Below, piece after piece: positions 24,675 through 33,648 of a stretch of 64,000 nucleotides of DNA. Position 1 is the first letter of the stretch. Every line of letters begins with the position of its first letter. The translations under genes were made by a program, and so were the position numbers. This stretch comes from Oerskovia flava (GTDB lineage Bacteria > Actinomycetota > Actinomycetes > Actinomycetales > Cellulomonadaceae), in NCBI RefSeq assembly GCF_026163685.1, contig NZ_JAOXSR010000004.1, forward strand, positions 1-64,000, read 5' to 3'. Below the pieces are notes generated by a model. It was not told where the DNA came from, did not search any database, and was given only the letters and a program-made list of their open reading frames with translations.

Positions 24675-26018
24675 TCAGCTCAGGCCGAGGTCCTTGAAGC
24701 CCTGGACGGCCTTGTCCCACGACGTGGTGGCGTCATCGGTCTTCTCGACGTCGACGCGCTTGATGGCGTCCTGCACCTGCTGGTGGATCGAGAAGTAGTT
24801 CGCTCCCTTGAACGGGGCGCCCTCGATGGCCTGCGCGCGGGCGGAGAAGATCTGCCCGACGGGTGCCTCGTTGAAGAACCCGTTGGTGAAGGCCTGCACG
24901 GCGTCCGAGCCCTGGGCCTCGATCTGCGAGGGGAACGTACCGGCGTTCTCGAAGGCCGTGGTCTGCTGGGCCGGGTCGGTCAGCCAGGCGGCCAGCGCCT
25001 GCGCCGCCTCGGCGTTCGGGCCCGAGGAGGGCACGGTGAGGAACGAGCCGCCCCAGTTGCCACCGCCGCCGGGGAAGACGTCCGCGACGTCCCAGCCCTC
25101 GACGCCACCGGCGCGCTCCTCGATCGGACCGGTCATCCAGGCCGGGCAGAGCATGGTGGCGAAGCCGTCGTTCTGGAACGCGGCGTCCCAGTCCCCGGAC
25201 CACTGCTCGAGGCCGGCGGAGAGCCCGTTGTCGACCGACTCGGTGAGGACCGTGTCGTAGAGAGCGCTGATGTCCTCGTTGGTCGCGAGGTCCTTGGGCG
25301 TGCCGTCGGTCTCCTCGTAGGCGGCCTCGAGCTGGTTGACCATGCCCTGGTAGGTGGCCATGGCGCTGTCGTACCACCCGGCGTCGGACGCGGCGACGAA
25401 CTCCTGGCCGGCCGCGAAGTAGTCGTCCCACGTCGCGTCGGCGCCGCCGAGGAGCTCGGCGACCTCCTCACGGTCCGTCGGCAGACCCGCTTCCTCGAAG
25501 AGGTCGGCGCGGTAGCAGATCGCCTCGGGGCCGATGTCGGTGCCGTACCCGATCAGCGCGCCGTCGACGGTCGTGGCCTGCTGGACCTTCCAGTCCACCC
25601 ACCGTCCCTCGAGCGCCGGGTCGGAGAGGTCCGTGAAGAGGCCGGGGTACTGCATGAGCTCGGGAAGCCAGTCGACCTCGATCGCCTCGATGTCGGCGAG
25701 GCCGTCGCCACCGGCGGCGAGCTTCGTCGTGAGGTTGGTGCGGGCGTCCTCGGATCGGGCGGCCTTGACCTGCTCGACCGTGACGTTCGGGTTGGCCTCG
25801 GTGTATGCGGCGAGGAGCTCGTCGCTGTAGCCGAAGTCGTTGAACGTCGCGACCGTCAGCGTGATCTGCTCGCCACCGGCGGTGCCGTCGGTGGTGCCCT
25901 CGTCGGACGGGTCGGAGCTGTCGCCGCAGGCGGCGAGGGTGAGGGTGATGGCCGCGAGCCCCGCGGTGGCGGCGAGCGCCTTGCGGGACCGGCGGGACGT
26001 ACGGGTGCTGCTCAGCAC
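24675..26018 (-). CDS. cebE: Cellobiose-binding lipoprotein CebE-like
   Basis: A 447-residue extracellular solute-binding lipoprotein. The basic N-region and hydrophobic core lead to the lipobox LAAC with lipidation Cys31, followed by a Gly/Asp/Ser/Thr linker. The mature domain begins ITLTVATFNDFGYSDEL. GTG at 26018 was chosen because GGGAG lies five bases upstream; the frame is open further, but that part covers the operators. It is the first gene of the ceb operon, and three CebR-type boxes lie directly upstream. Cellobiose/cellotriose as ligand is inferred from this context. Confidence 0.88.
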   Translation of the reverse strand: MLSSTRTSRRSRKALAATAGLAAITLTLAACGDSSDPSDEGTTDGTAGGEQITLTVATFNDFGYSDELLAAYTEANPNVTVEQVKAARSEDARTNLTTKLAAGGDGLADIEAIEVDWLPELMQYPGLFTDLSDPALEGRWVDWKVQQATTVDGALIGYGTDIGPEAICYRADLFEEAGLPTDREEVAELLGGADATWDDYFAAGQEFVAASDAGWYDSAMATYQGMVNQLEAAYEETDGTPKDLATNEDISALYDTVLTESVDNGLSAGLEQWSGDWDAAFQNDGFATMLCPAWMTGPIEERAGGVEGWDVADVFPGGGGNWGGSFLTVPSSGPNAEAAQALAAWLTDPAQQTTAFENAGTFPSQIEAQGSDAVQAFTNGFFNEAPVGQIFSARAQAIEGAPFKGANYFSIHQQVQDAIKRVDVEKTDDATTSWDKAVQGFKDLGLS

Positions 26019-26044
26019 GGTGACTCCCTTGTCGATGGACGGCG

Positions 26045-26160
26045 TGGTAGCGCTCCCAACCATGAGGTGGTAGCGCTTCCACGAGGTGCCATGATCGTGG
26101 CGGTCGAAGGTCTGCGCTGTCAAGCACGTGGGGCGTGGACGGGGTGTGGTTGCGCTCCCA
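26045..26160 (-). promoter_or_regulatory. Three CebR/CelR-type operators upstream of cebE
   Basis: TGGTAGCGCTCCCA (26045-26058), TGGTAGCGCTTCCA (26068-26081) and TGGTTGCGCTCCCA (26147-26160) are near matches to the known CebR/CelR palindrome TGGGAGCGCTCCCA. The first two are 23 bp apart. A weaker half-match (GAGCGCTAC) lies at about 26182-26190. They lie between the cebE start and the next gene, as expected for cellobiose-relieved repression. Confidence 0.85.
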
Positions 26161-26253
26161 CGGTGGCGTCCATGCAGGTCAGAGCGCTACATGGTCGGCG
26201 GGTGTGTCCAAATCGTTATCGTCGTCGGCTGGGGTCGTTGCCCGACGACGGTG

Positions 26254-26763
26254 CTACTGCGGGTGCGTGGCGAGCCACTCGGCGCCGGCGGACTCCTCGG
26301 CGGCGAGGGTCGCGCGGATCGCGGTGGCGGCCGCGTCCTCGACGGCCGCACCGAAGAGCGGCACGGACGCCTTGATCTCGCCCGTGTAGCGCTGGAGAGT
26401 CCCGTCGCCGTCGGCGACCAGGACCACCGTGCCCGTGAGGCGCACGGGGGCCCCGGCGATCTCGAGCGCGACGGTGCCCACGCGGCTCTCGCCCTCGGCC
26501 GCCTCCCAGGCCTCGGCCTGGCGGATCTCGAGCTGGCTGCCCACGAAGCCGCGCACGTGCGCCGGGATCTGGTCGGTCGGCAGGGTGCGGCGGACCACGA
26601 CCGTGAAGCCCGCGTCGGGTGACCCCGTGACGTCCACCTGCTCGACCACGCTCGTCGGCCCACCGGAACGACGGGCGCGCCACCGGACGAACTCGGTGTC
26701 GGCGAGCATCGCCGCCACCCGCGTGGGGCTGGCGTCGAAGCGCTGCTCGACGGTCAGGTGCAC
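26254..26763 (-). CDS. DUF2505-family protein (SRPBCC-like fold)
   Basis: A 169-residue cytoplasmic protein that matches the DUF2505 pattern common in actinobacteria: HLTVEQRFDASPTRVAAMLA at the N-terminus, a central beta-rich part with VVVRRTLPTDQIP, and the C-terminal GEIKASVPLFGAAVEDAAA. The family resembles START/SRPBCC hydrophobic-ligand binders, but no function is established. It stands alone, with the ceb operator region downstream and the sensor kinase divergent 82 bp upstream. Confidence 0.8.
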   Translation of the reverse strand: MHLTVEQRFDASPTRVAAMLADTEFVRWRARRSGGPTSVVEQVDVTGSPDAGFTVVVRRTLPTDQIPAHVRGFVGSQLEIRQAEAWEAAEGESRVGTVALEIAGAPVRLTGTVVLVADGDGTLQRYTGEIKASVPLFGAAVEDAAATAIRATLAAEESAGAEWLATHPQ

Positions 26764-26832
26764 AGGTCCTCCTCAGGGCGCGTGGTGGCTCGACTCTATC
26801 GAACCCGTCCCCGACCGCGAGCGATCACTGCG

Positions 26833-26838
26833 TACCCT
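26833..26838 (+). promoter_or_regulatory. Probable leaderless -10 element of the PdtaS-like kinase
   Basis: TACCCT fits TANNNT and ends 7 bases before GTG at 26846, which suggests that translation starts at the transcript 5' end. Confidence 0.45.
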
Positions 26839-26845
26839 GGTGGGC

Positions 26846-28336
26846 GTGTCTGCCATGAGCGATCTCATCTCCCACCACGCCGACCTCACCCCGGCGGACA
26901 ACGAGTGGCTGCATCTGCTGGTGGGTGACTGGCAGGTGATCTCCGACCTCGCCTTCGCCGACCTCGTGCTGTGGATGCCCACGACGGACGGGAACTTCGT
27001 CGCGGTCTCGCAATGCCGCCCCAGCACCGGCGCGACCGTCCACTACGACGACATCGTCGGCTCGTTCGCCCCCGACGGCCAGCGCCCCCAGCTCTCCCGG
27101 GCGCTCGCCGAGTCGCGCGCCCAGCGTTCGCGCGAACCACGCTGGTTCGGTGCCTACGCGGTGCGCGAGGAGGCGATCCCGGTCGTGCACGCCGGCCGGG
27201 CGATCGCTGTCGTCGCCCGCCAGACGAACCTCGGCTCCGGCCGGACGCCGAGCCGTCTCGAGCTCAACTACGTGGAGGCCGCCGACGACCTCATCGCGAT
27301 GATCTCGCGCGGTGAGTTCCCCGCGCCGAACGCTGCCACAGGTCCGCGCCGGGGTGCGCCGCGCGTGGGGGACGGTCTGATCCGCCTCAACTCGGAGGGT
27401 GAGGTGCTCTACGCCAGCCCGAACGCGCTGAGCTGCTTCCACCGGCTCGGGGTGATCGGCCCGCTGGTCGGGCGCTCGCTCATCGAGGTGACGACCGACC
27501 TCATCGAGCACCAGACCCCCGTCGACGAGTCCCTTCCCCTGGTGGTGATGGGTCGGGCTCCCTGGCGCACCGACATCGAGGCGCGGGGGGTGGCGTTGTC
27601 GTTGCGGGCGCTGCCGCTGACGGAGTCCGGGCAGCGGATCGGGGCGGTCCTGCTGTGCCGCGACGTGTCCGAGCTGCGCCGCCGTGAACGTGAGCTCATC
27701 ACGAAGGACGCCACGATCCGCGAGATCCACCACCGGGTGAAGAACAACCTGCAGACCGTCGCGGCGCTCCTGCGGCTGCAGGCACGCCGGATGAACGTCC
27801 CGGAGGCGCGGGCGGCGCTCGAGGAGGCCATGCGCCGCGTGGCGACGATCGCCCTCGTCCACGAAGGGCTCTCCCAGACGCTCGACGAGGAGGTCGAGTT
27901 CGACGACATGGTGGGGCGCGCGCTGCGGCTCGCGGCCGACGTCGCGTCCGCCGACACGAGCGTGCGCACGGTACGGACGGGCAGCTTCGGGATGATCCCT
28001 GCCGAGGACGCGACCCCGCTCGCGCTGATCCTCACGGAGCTGGTGACCAACGCCGTCGAGCACGGGCTGGCCACCTCCGGCGGTGGCACGGTCGAGATCG
28101 GCGTCGAGCGGGACGGGTCAGCGCTGCGGATCGTCGTGGCGGACGACGGGGTCGGGATGCCCACCGGCGACTCCCAGCCCGCAGGGAAGGCCTCGACGAG
28201 CGGGCTGGGCACGCAGATCGTCACGACGCTCGTCACCAACGAGCTCAGCGGGAGCATCACGTGGTCGCCCCGCGAGGGTGGGGGCACCGAGGTGGTGCTG
28301 CAGGTCGTCCTGCGCGACGGCGCGCGCTCGACGTGA
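26846..28336 (+). CDS. pdtaS: PdtaS-like cytoplasmic sensor histidine kinase (HisKA_2)
   Basis: A 496-residue soluble kinase with an N-terminal GAF-like domain (DLISHHADLTPADNEWLHLL through about residue 150), a PAS domain (about 175-275), the HisKA_2 phosphoacceptor block EIHHRVKNNLQTVAALLRLQ, and an HATPase domain (LILTELVTNAVEHGL; DDGVGMP). This order matches Mycobacterium tuberculosis PdtaS, which phosphorylates the antiterminator PdtaR; no pdtaR gene is adjacent. GTG at 26846 is preferred because a TANNNT element sits 7 bases upstream; an ATG at 26855 is the alternative. It is convergent with whiB, with a terminator between. Confidence 0.88.
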   Translation: MSAMSDLISHHADLTPADNEWLHLLVGDWQVISDLAFADLVLWMPTTDGNFVAVSQCRPSTGATVHYDDIVGSFAPDGQRPQLSRALAESRAQRSREPRWFGAYAVREEAIPVVHAGRAIAVVARQTNLGSGRTPSRLELNYVEAADDLIAMISRGEFPAPNAATGPRRGAPRVGDGLIRLNSEGEVLYASPNALSCFHRLGVIGPLVGRSLIEVTTDLIEHQTPVDESLPLVVMGRAPWRTDIEARGVALSLRALPLTESGQRIGAVLLCRDVSELRRRERELITKDATIREIHHRVKNNLQTVAALLRLQARRMNVPEARAALEEAMRRVATIALVHEGLSQTLDEEVEFDDMVGRALRLAADVASADTSVRTVRTGSFGMIPAEDATPLALILTELVTNAVEHGLATSGGGTVEIGVERDGSALRIVVADDGVGMPTGDSQPAGKASTSGLGTQIVTTLVTNELSGSITWSPREGGGTEVVLQVVLRDGARST

Positions 28337-28369
28337 GGCCCGCGCCGGGCCGTGCGCGTCGGCGCAGCA

Positions 28370-28404
28370 AGAAGGGTCGTCACCCCGGGGGCGACGACCC
28401 TTCT
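28370..28404. terminator. Bidirectional hairpin between the kinase gene and whiB
   Basis: AGAAGGGTCGTC (28370-28381) pairs perfectly with 28393-28404 around an 11-base loop. The stem ends in AGAA/TTCT, so each strand has a short U-containing foot. It sits between two convergent stop codons and probably serves both. Confidence 0.75.
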
Positions 28405-28422
28405 CGGCAGTTCGGCGGGCGG

Positions 28423-28671
28423 TCAGCCGGCGCGGCGTGCGCGTGCGGTGCGGCGCTTGAGAGCGCGGCGCTCGTCCTCGGACAGGCCGCCCCAGACGCC
28501 CGCGTCCTGACCGGACTCGAGCGCCCACTTGAGGCACGTGTCGACGACGTCGCAGCGACGGCACACGGCCTTCGCCTCTTCGATCTGGAGCAGTGCCGGG
28601 CCGGTGTTCCCGATGGGGAAGAACAGCTCAGGGTCTTCGTCCAGGCAGGCTGCGCGGTGGCGCCAATCCAT
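28423..28671 (-). CDS. whiB: WhiB-family iron-sulfur transcriptional regulator (WhiB1-like)
   Basis: An 82-residue Wbl protein. Four cysteines (C9, C37, C40, C46) in the C-X27-C-X2-C-X5-C pattern bind a [4Fe-4S] cluster, followed by the GVWGG turn and the basic DERRALKRR tail for DNA contact. The N-terminus MDWRHRAACLDEDPELFF is that of WhiB1-type proteins. The ATG at 28671 has AGGAGA 7 bases upstream, so the seven-codon longer reading is rejected. WhiB1-type proteins bind the primary sigma factor and sense nitric oxide in mycobacteria; the same role here is inferred. Confidence 0.95.
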   Translation of the reverse strand: MDWRHRAACLDEDPELFFPIGNTGPALLQIEEAKAVCRRCDVVDTCLKWALESGQDAGVWGGLSEDERRALKRRTARARRAG

Positions 28672-28772
28672 GAGAGATCTCCTAGGCATGATCGAGCCGG
28701 TCCTCAGAAGGACACGCGCCGGTGGACAGGGTCTGTCACGGCCGACAGGCTCAGCGGGGGGTGATTGATGCT

Positions 28773-28785
28773 TGAACTAGGTTCA
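28773..28785. promoter_or_regulatory. Inverted repeat upstream of whiB
   Basis: TGAACTAGGTTCA is an inverted repeat with 5-bp arms (TGAAC/GTTCA) about 100 bp upstream of the whiB start, within the 269-bp gap between whiB and the divergent membrane protein. It may be an operator in the whiB promoter; the regulator is unknown. I saw no gene in the rest of the gap. Confidence 0.35.
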
Positions 28786-28940
28786 CACCTCGTGAAGCCC
28801 AGCACAAGGGGTTACCGGGAAGTTTCTTGCAGGTGAACCGTGAGGCTTCGGTCACACTTCGATGAAGGCCCAGGTCACGCGTATTCTGGGTCCTCGTGTC
28901 TCCTCCACGACCGGGGGACCACCGACCGGAGGAAGGCTCG

Positions 28941-29381
28941 ATGACTCGTTCCGACAGCCCGGCTGAGCAACCGTCGTCGCACGGCGCCGGATCACGCCCA
29001 CCAGCCCTGTGGGCGCTCCTGGCGGGGATCGCGATAGAGGTGGCCGTGCTCGTCGGTGCCGGCGGGCTCGTGCTCGTCGAGCTCGTGCTCGGACGCTCGC
29101 AGTCCGTGGGCGTCTCGGTCTTCCTCACGATCTTCGTGCTCGGCCTCGCCTGGCTGCTGGTCGCCGCGTGTCGAGGCCTGCTGCGCGGCCAGCGCTGGGG
29201 CCGGGCCCCGGTGGCGACGTGGCAGCTGCTGCAGGGTGTGGTCGCGGTGAGCTGGCTGCAGTACGAGGTGACCGTCTGGGGCGGGCTGACGCTCGCGCTG
29301 GCCGTGGTCGTCCTGGTGCTCCTCATGATCCCGGCGGTCGTCGTCTCGACGACGCGCGACTCGGCTCGACCCACCACCTGA
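28941..29381 (+). CDS. Small integral membrane protein, function unknown
   Basis: A 146-residue protein with a polar N-terminus of about 25 residues followed by four hydrophobic segments (starting ALWALLAGIAIEVAVLVGAG) and a short charged tail. It matches the general pattern of actinobacterial conserved membrane proteins found next to whiB genes, but I do not recognise a named family. GGAGGAAGG lies directly before the ATG at 28941. A TATTCT hexamer ends 8 bases before an in-frame GTG at 28896, so a longer form is possible. Its stop directly abuts the stop of the convergent FtsK-like gene. Confidence 0.75.
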   Translation: MTRSDSPAEQPSSHGAGSRPPALWALLAGIAIEVAVLVGAGGLVLVELVLGRSQSVGVSVFLTIFVLGLAWLLVAACRGLLRGQRWGRAPVATWQLLQGVVAVSWLQYEVTVWGGLTLALAVVVLVLLMIPAVVVSTTRDSARPTT

Positions 29382-32300
29382 TCACCGGTCCGCAGTGCCC
29401 GTCCAGGTGCTGTCCGCCACCTGCACGGGGACCACGGAGCGACCCTGGACGACGACACCTCGTCCGGGGTGGGGCGGTCCCGGGTCGGTGTGGTGGTCCA
29501 GCGGCACCCCGAAGACCTCGGCGCTGCCACGCTCGCCCGGTGCGAGGACGACGCCGCACCGCCAGGTCCGCAGCTCGGCGAGGGCGCCCCGCAGCGCCAG
29601 GCCCGCTCCCATCGTCCCGGCACCTGCCAGCAGCGCCCAGCCGTCCCGGCACATGTCGGCGAGCGTCTCGTTCTCGAGAGGGCAGTGCTGAGCGAGGACG
29701 TCCAGGTCGTCCACGACGAGCACACCGGGCGGGTGCGCGCGCAGCTCGTCGAGCAGCCCTCCGAGCGGAGCCGCGGCGAACCGGGCGAGTGTCAGCACGT
29801 CACCGCCGTCACCGCCGACACCGAGGCCGGCGGAGGTGAGCGTCCGGTCGCGGGCGAGCACCGCCCGCAGCGTGCCCGTCGTGGCGGCGGCGCGGGCGAG
29901 CAGGGTGAGCGCGGTCGTGCGACCGCTCCCGGGCGGGCCCACGACGAGCGCGCCCTCGTGGGCGTCGAGGGTGACGGGCCCTCCGTGGTCGCCACCGAGG
30001 CCGACGACGACCCGGTCGAGCCCGGCGGTCCGGGCGCCGAGGTCGGCGAGCCGTACGTGGCGGGGGAGCGGCTCGAGCCGTATCGGCTCGTGCACCTCGG
30101 CCGTCCCGACGCCGCGCCGGGCCGCGGCGGGGCCGCCCCGGGCGATCTGGCACTCGACGGCTCCGTCCCGCCCGAGCCAGACGGCGCGACCTGGCCGCCC
30201 GCCACGGCCGGCCAGCGGGCCGGGGACCCCCAGCGCGACGTCGTCGTGCTTGTCGGTCGACGACAGGACGAGCCGCGGTCCGGTCCGGTGGGCGAGCCCG
30301 CCGAGGGTCGGCCCGTCCGCGGTCACCGCGAACGCCACGCCGTGCGCGTCGCCGAGGACGTCGGCGAGCAGGTCGGCGCCCGCACCGCCGCCGAGCGGGG
30401 CGAGGGCGCCGCGCAGGCCCTCCACGCCGTCGACGAGGACGAGGGTCCGCACGGGCACGGGCACGGGCACGGGCGCAGGCGCAGGCACAGGCGCCGGTGT
30501 CGCGAGGGGCGCGAGCGGCTGGGCGGAGGCCGCCTTCACGGTCAGCAGCCGCAGCAGCCGCGCGACGCGCCGTGGGTCGTCCCGGTCCACGACGGTGCCG
30601 ACGCCGGGGTGGTCGATCAACTCGCCCATGTCCGCGGGAGCCGCGACCAGGTGAACGTGCCAGCCGCGGTCCACGGCGGCCGCAGCCAGCGTGCGCAGGG
30701 CGGTCGAGCGGCCGGAGCGCGACCGTCCGACGACGGCGAGATGACCGTCGTCGGGGTCCCACGAGACGACGGTGCGCCGCTGCTCGTCGGGGAGGTCGCC
30801 GAGGGCGAGCGGCAGAGTCCGGTCGGTCCCGTTGAGGTCGTCGGTCCCGTCGAGTCCGTGGAGCTCGTCGAGCTCGACGGACGACGGCAGTCCCGGTAGC
30901 CACGGCGGTGCCGCGGGGTGAAGGCCAGCGGAGGCGGCCGCGGCGCGCGCGGCGTCGACCAGCGAGCGGACGACGCCAGGGTCGGCGGTCGGGGCCCGCG
31001 TGGTCCTGGGGAGCCGGCCCCAGGGGCGGGCGCGACGCACAGGAGCGGCGACCGGCCGCGGGATCCCGGCCGCGTGCGCGCACTGCACGACCGTCGCGGG
31101 TGCCGACGCGTGCCGCAGGATGACCCGACCGGGTGCGGTCGCGGGGATGCGGGCCGCGTGCGGAACCTCGACGACGTCCTGGGAGTCTCCGGGGTCGACG
31201 ACTCGCAGGGCGAGGCGCAGCGTGATGTTCGCCCGCATGTCGGCGCTCACCGCACCTGCCGGACGCTGGGTGGCCAGCACCAGGTGGACCCCGAGGGAGC
31301 GGCCCTGCGCGGCGACCCGGAGCAGACCCGGCAGGAAGTCCGGCAGCTCGTCGGCCATGGCGCGGAACTCGTCGATCACCACGACGAGCCGGGGCAGCAC
31401 GCCCGGCGGGAGGTCGTCGAGACGGGCGACCCCGGCGTCGGCGAGGACGTGCTCGCGGCGCCGGAGCTCGGCGCGCAGGCCGGCGAGCGCCCGGCCGGCG
31501 AGACCGGGCTCGAGGTCAGTGACCTGCCCGACCACGTGGGGGAGGCGGACGCAGTCGCCGAAGCTCGCGCCGCCCTTGTAGTCGACGAGCGCGAACGCGA
31601 GGTCGCGCGGTGACGTGGTCAGTGCCAGGCCGAGCACGAGCGACTGCAGCAGCTCCGACTTGCCGGCACCGGTGGTGCCGGCGACCAGCGCGTGCGGGCC
31701 GTGCCGCCGGAGGTCGACGACGACCGGTCGCCCGTCCGGACCGATGCCGAGCGGGACGGCCAGCCGCGCCACGTCTGCGGCCCAGCGGTCCGCCACCCAA
31801 CGCTCCGTCGTCGGCTCGCACGTCAGCCCGTCCGCGGGCGCACCGAGCAGCTCCCCGAGCGCGACCGTGCCGGGCAGGGCCGCCGACGTCGGGTCCGCAC
31901 GACCGGTGTCCGTGGTTCCCGGTGCGCCGAGCAGGCGGCCCGCGGGGTCGGCCCCGTCCACGTCGTCGGTGGCCGGCCAGCGACCCAGGTGCGCCGCGGC
32001 GGCGACATGTCGTGCGAACGCCTCCGCCCAGTCGGTGCTGACCCCGGTGTGCGCCTCCGTGCGACCGACGCCGTCGGGCATCGACCAGCGAGCGCGATCT
32101 CGCCGCACGTCGAGCACGGTGCGGCACCAGGCGGGGACCGCCTCGGGGTCGCGGGCGACGAGGACGACGGGTTCGGTCGGCCCACGGGACCACCAGGCTG
32201 CCAGGTCCGCCGACCAGTCGGGGCAGAGGCCGTCCACGACGAGCACCCGGGGGCTGGGAGCAGGCGCGGCGAGGTCGGCGCGCCGCAGCCTCGCTGAGCC

Positions 32301-33608
32301 GGGGATCCAGCGGCACCACGCCCAGTCCGCGGTGTGCGCGTCGGTGTGCGCGACGCCGATCGTGCGGCCTCCGGCGACGAGCTCGGCGAGGATCGCGCGC
32401 GCCGCGGCCGGGGCGCGGTCCCGTGGCCCGACGACGGCGAGGCAGCCGTCCGGGAGGTCAGGAACGTCCGCCGGTCCGTGATCGGGCGTCCTCGGCGGGA
32501 CACCCCGGCTGCGTCGACGGTCACCGTCCTGCGCGGCGTCGCCCGGTGCGACGTGCGCGGCGATCGCGCTCGTCAGCGCGTCGCAGGGTCGCGGGTGCAG
32601 CGGGTCCGGCCGACCGACGTGCTCGCCTGCCGAACCGGCGCCCGCTCCGCCCGCCGCACCGGACGACGCAGCGGCGCGCACCCGGTCCGTCCCTCCGCCG
32701 ACGTCGCGCCCCGTGCCGGGCCCTGCGCCGCCCCCGTGCGGACCTGCGGCCGCCCGCCGGGCCGCGCGCCTACGCCGGGCGTCGAGCAGGAGAGGTACCA
32801 GCAGCGTGAGGGGACCGACGAGCGCGAAGAGCAGGAAGAGCGGCTGCCGGTACACGGCGGCCATCGCGACCGACGCGACGGCGGGAGTCAGGGCCATCGC
32901 GAGCGTGGCTCCGAGCGGGGTGCGGTGGGACGCGGCGCCCTCGTCCGGCACCCGTGGCACGGTACGCCCGGCGAACGAGACCGCCGCGAGGTCGGGCCGT
33001 GCGCGCAGCGAGTAAACCTCGCCGTCGAGGAGGAGGCTCGTGCCGACCCGCCACGTGCGCCAGCGTCGCGGGACGAGCCGTCTCCGGGGTTCGCGCCCGG
33101 CGCGCGACCAGCGTGTCGCGTGCGGCGCCGCGACCCGGACCCGTGGTGCTCGCCCGGAGCGCCGGGCCCGCACCTGCCGCACCCGCAGTCGGCCGACCTG
33201 CGTGCCGTCGTCCTGCCCGCCGCACTGCCGAGCGTCCTGCCCGCCCGGGCGTCCGTCGGTGACCGGGTGCAGCGTGCCCGCCCGTGCGCCCGCGGTGCGG
33301 GCGACGTGGAACGCCGAGCGCAGCGCGTCCGCGGCCGTGGCCGGGTCGACGGGGCCGGTCCGTGCTCCGGCCGGACGCAGGACCGCACCGGGCAGGACGG
33401 GTCGGGTCCCGAGGACGTGGTCGTCCCCGAGCACCGTCCTGCCGACGGCGAGCGGGGTGGTGAGGAGCTCGGGGCGGCACAGGAGCCCGGCGAGCTCGCC
33501 GCGCAGCGCGGCGACCCGGGTGCCGGCGGCGACGAGGACGTCGGTGCCCGGGTGCACCGTGAGACGGATCGGGTGGGACGGGTCGAGGTCGTCGGGAGCG
33601 AGGGGCAC
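29382..33608 (-). CDS. Orphan EccC/EssC-like FtsK/SpoIIIE ATPase with three P-loop domains
   Basis: About 1408 residues. After a cytoplasmic N-terminus, two close hydrophobic segments lie at about 240-285. Three FtsK/SpoIIIE domains follow. The first has a full Walker A (GTTGAGKSELLQSL, about 645) and Walker B (RLVVVIDEFRAM). The second has a degenerate loop (GRSRSGRSTALRTL, about 965). The third has GPPGSGRTTALTLL (about 1228) with VLVVDDLDVL. This layout is that of type VII secretion motor ATPases. No WXG100 substrate, EccB/D/E or mycosin gene is within the window. GTG at 33608 is the preferred start; GTG at 33632 is possible. A Pro/Ala/Val repeat of about 20 residues lies between domains two and three. 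Confidence 0.85.
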   Translation of the reverse strand: MPLAPDDLDPSHPIRLTVHPGTDVLVAAGTRVAALRGELAGLLCRPELLTTPLAVGRTVLGDDHVLGTRPVLPGAVLRPAGARTGPVDPATAADALRSAFHVARTAGARAGTLHPVTDGRPGGQDARQCGGQDDGTQVGRLRVRQVRARRSGRAPRVRVAAPHATRWSRAGREPRRRLVPRRWRTWRVGTSLLLDGEVYSLRARPDLAAVSFAGRTVPRVPDEGAASHRTPLGATLAMALTPAVASVAMAAVYRQPLFLLFALVGPLTLLVPLLLDARRRRAARRAAAGPHGGGAGPGTGRDVGGGTDRVRAAASSGAAGGAGAGSAGEHVGRPDPLHPRPCDALTSAIAAHVAPGDAAQDGDRRRSRGVPPRTPDHGPADVPDLPDGCLAVVGPRDRAPAAARAILAELVAGGRTIGVAHTDAHTADWAWCRWIPGSARLRRADLAAPAPSPRVLVVDGLCPDWSADLAAWWSRGPTEPVVLVARDPEAVPAWCRTVLDVRRDRARWSMPDGVGRTEAHTGVSTDWAEAFARHVAAAAHLGRWPATDDVDGADPAGRLLGAPGTTDTGRADPTSAALPGTVALGELLGAPADGLTCEPTTERWVADRWAADVARLAVPLGIGPDGRPVVVDLRRHGPHALVAGTTGAGKSELLQSLVLGLALTTSPRDLAFALVDYKGGASFGDCVRLPHVVGQVTDLEPGLAGRALAGLRAELRRREHVLADAGVARLDDLPPGVLPRLVVVIDEFRAMADELPDFLPGLLRVAAQGRSLGVHLVLATQRPAGAVSADMRANITLRLALRVVDPGDSQDVVEVPHAARIPATAPGRVILRHASAPATVVQCAHAAGIPRPVAAPVRRARPWGRLPRTTRAPTADPGVVRSLVDAARAAAASAGLHPAAPPWLPGLPSSVELDELHGLDGTDDLNGTDRTLPLALGDLPDEQRRTVVSWDPDDGHLAVVGRSRSGRSTALRTLAAAAVDRGWHVHLVAAPADMGELIDHPGVGTVVDRDDPRRVARLLRLLTVKAASAQPLAPLATPAPVPAPAPVPVPVPVRTLVLVDGVEGLRGALAPLGGGAGADLLADVLGDAHGVAFAVTADGPTLGGLAHRTGPRLVLSSTDKHDDVALGVPGPLAGRGGRPGRAVWLGRDGAVECQIARGGPAAARRGVGTAEVHEPIRLEPLPRHVRLADLGARTAGLDRVVVGLGGDHGGPVTLDAHEGALVVGPPGSGRTTALTLLARAAATTGTLRAVLARDRTLTSAGLGVGGDGGDVLTLARFAAAPLGGLLDELRAHPPGVLVVDDLDVLAQHCPLENETLADMCRDGWALLAGAGTMGAGLALRGALAELRTWRCGVVLAPGERGSAEVFGVPLDHHTDPGPPHPGRGVVVQGRSVVPVQVADSTWTGTADR

Positions 33609-33648
33609 GCGACGATCATGGCCCGCGCGCACGCCCTGGACGCACGAA

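Noticed and set aside
29382-33608. Annotation as chromosome-segregation FtsK
   Set aside because: FtsK has four N-terminal helices, a single motor and a gamma domain. This protein has two helices and three ATPase domains, as in EccC/EssC.
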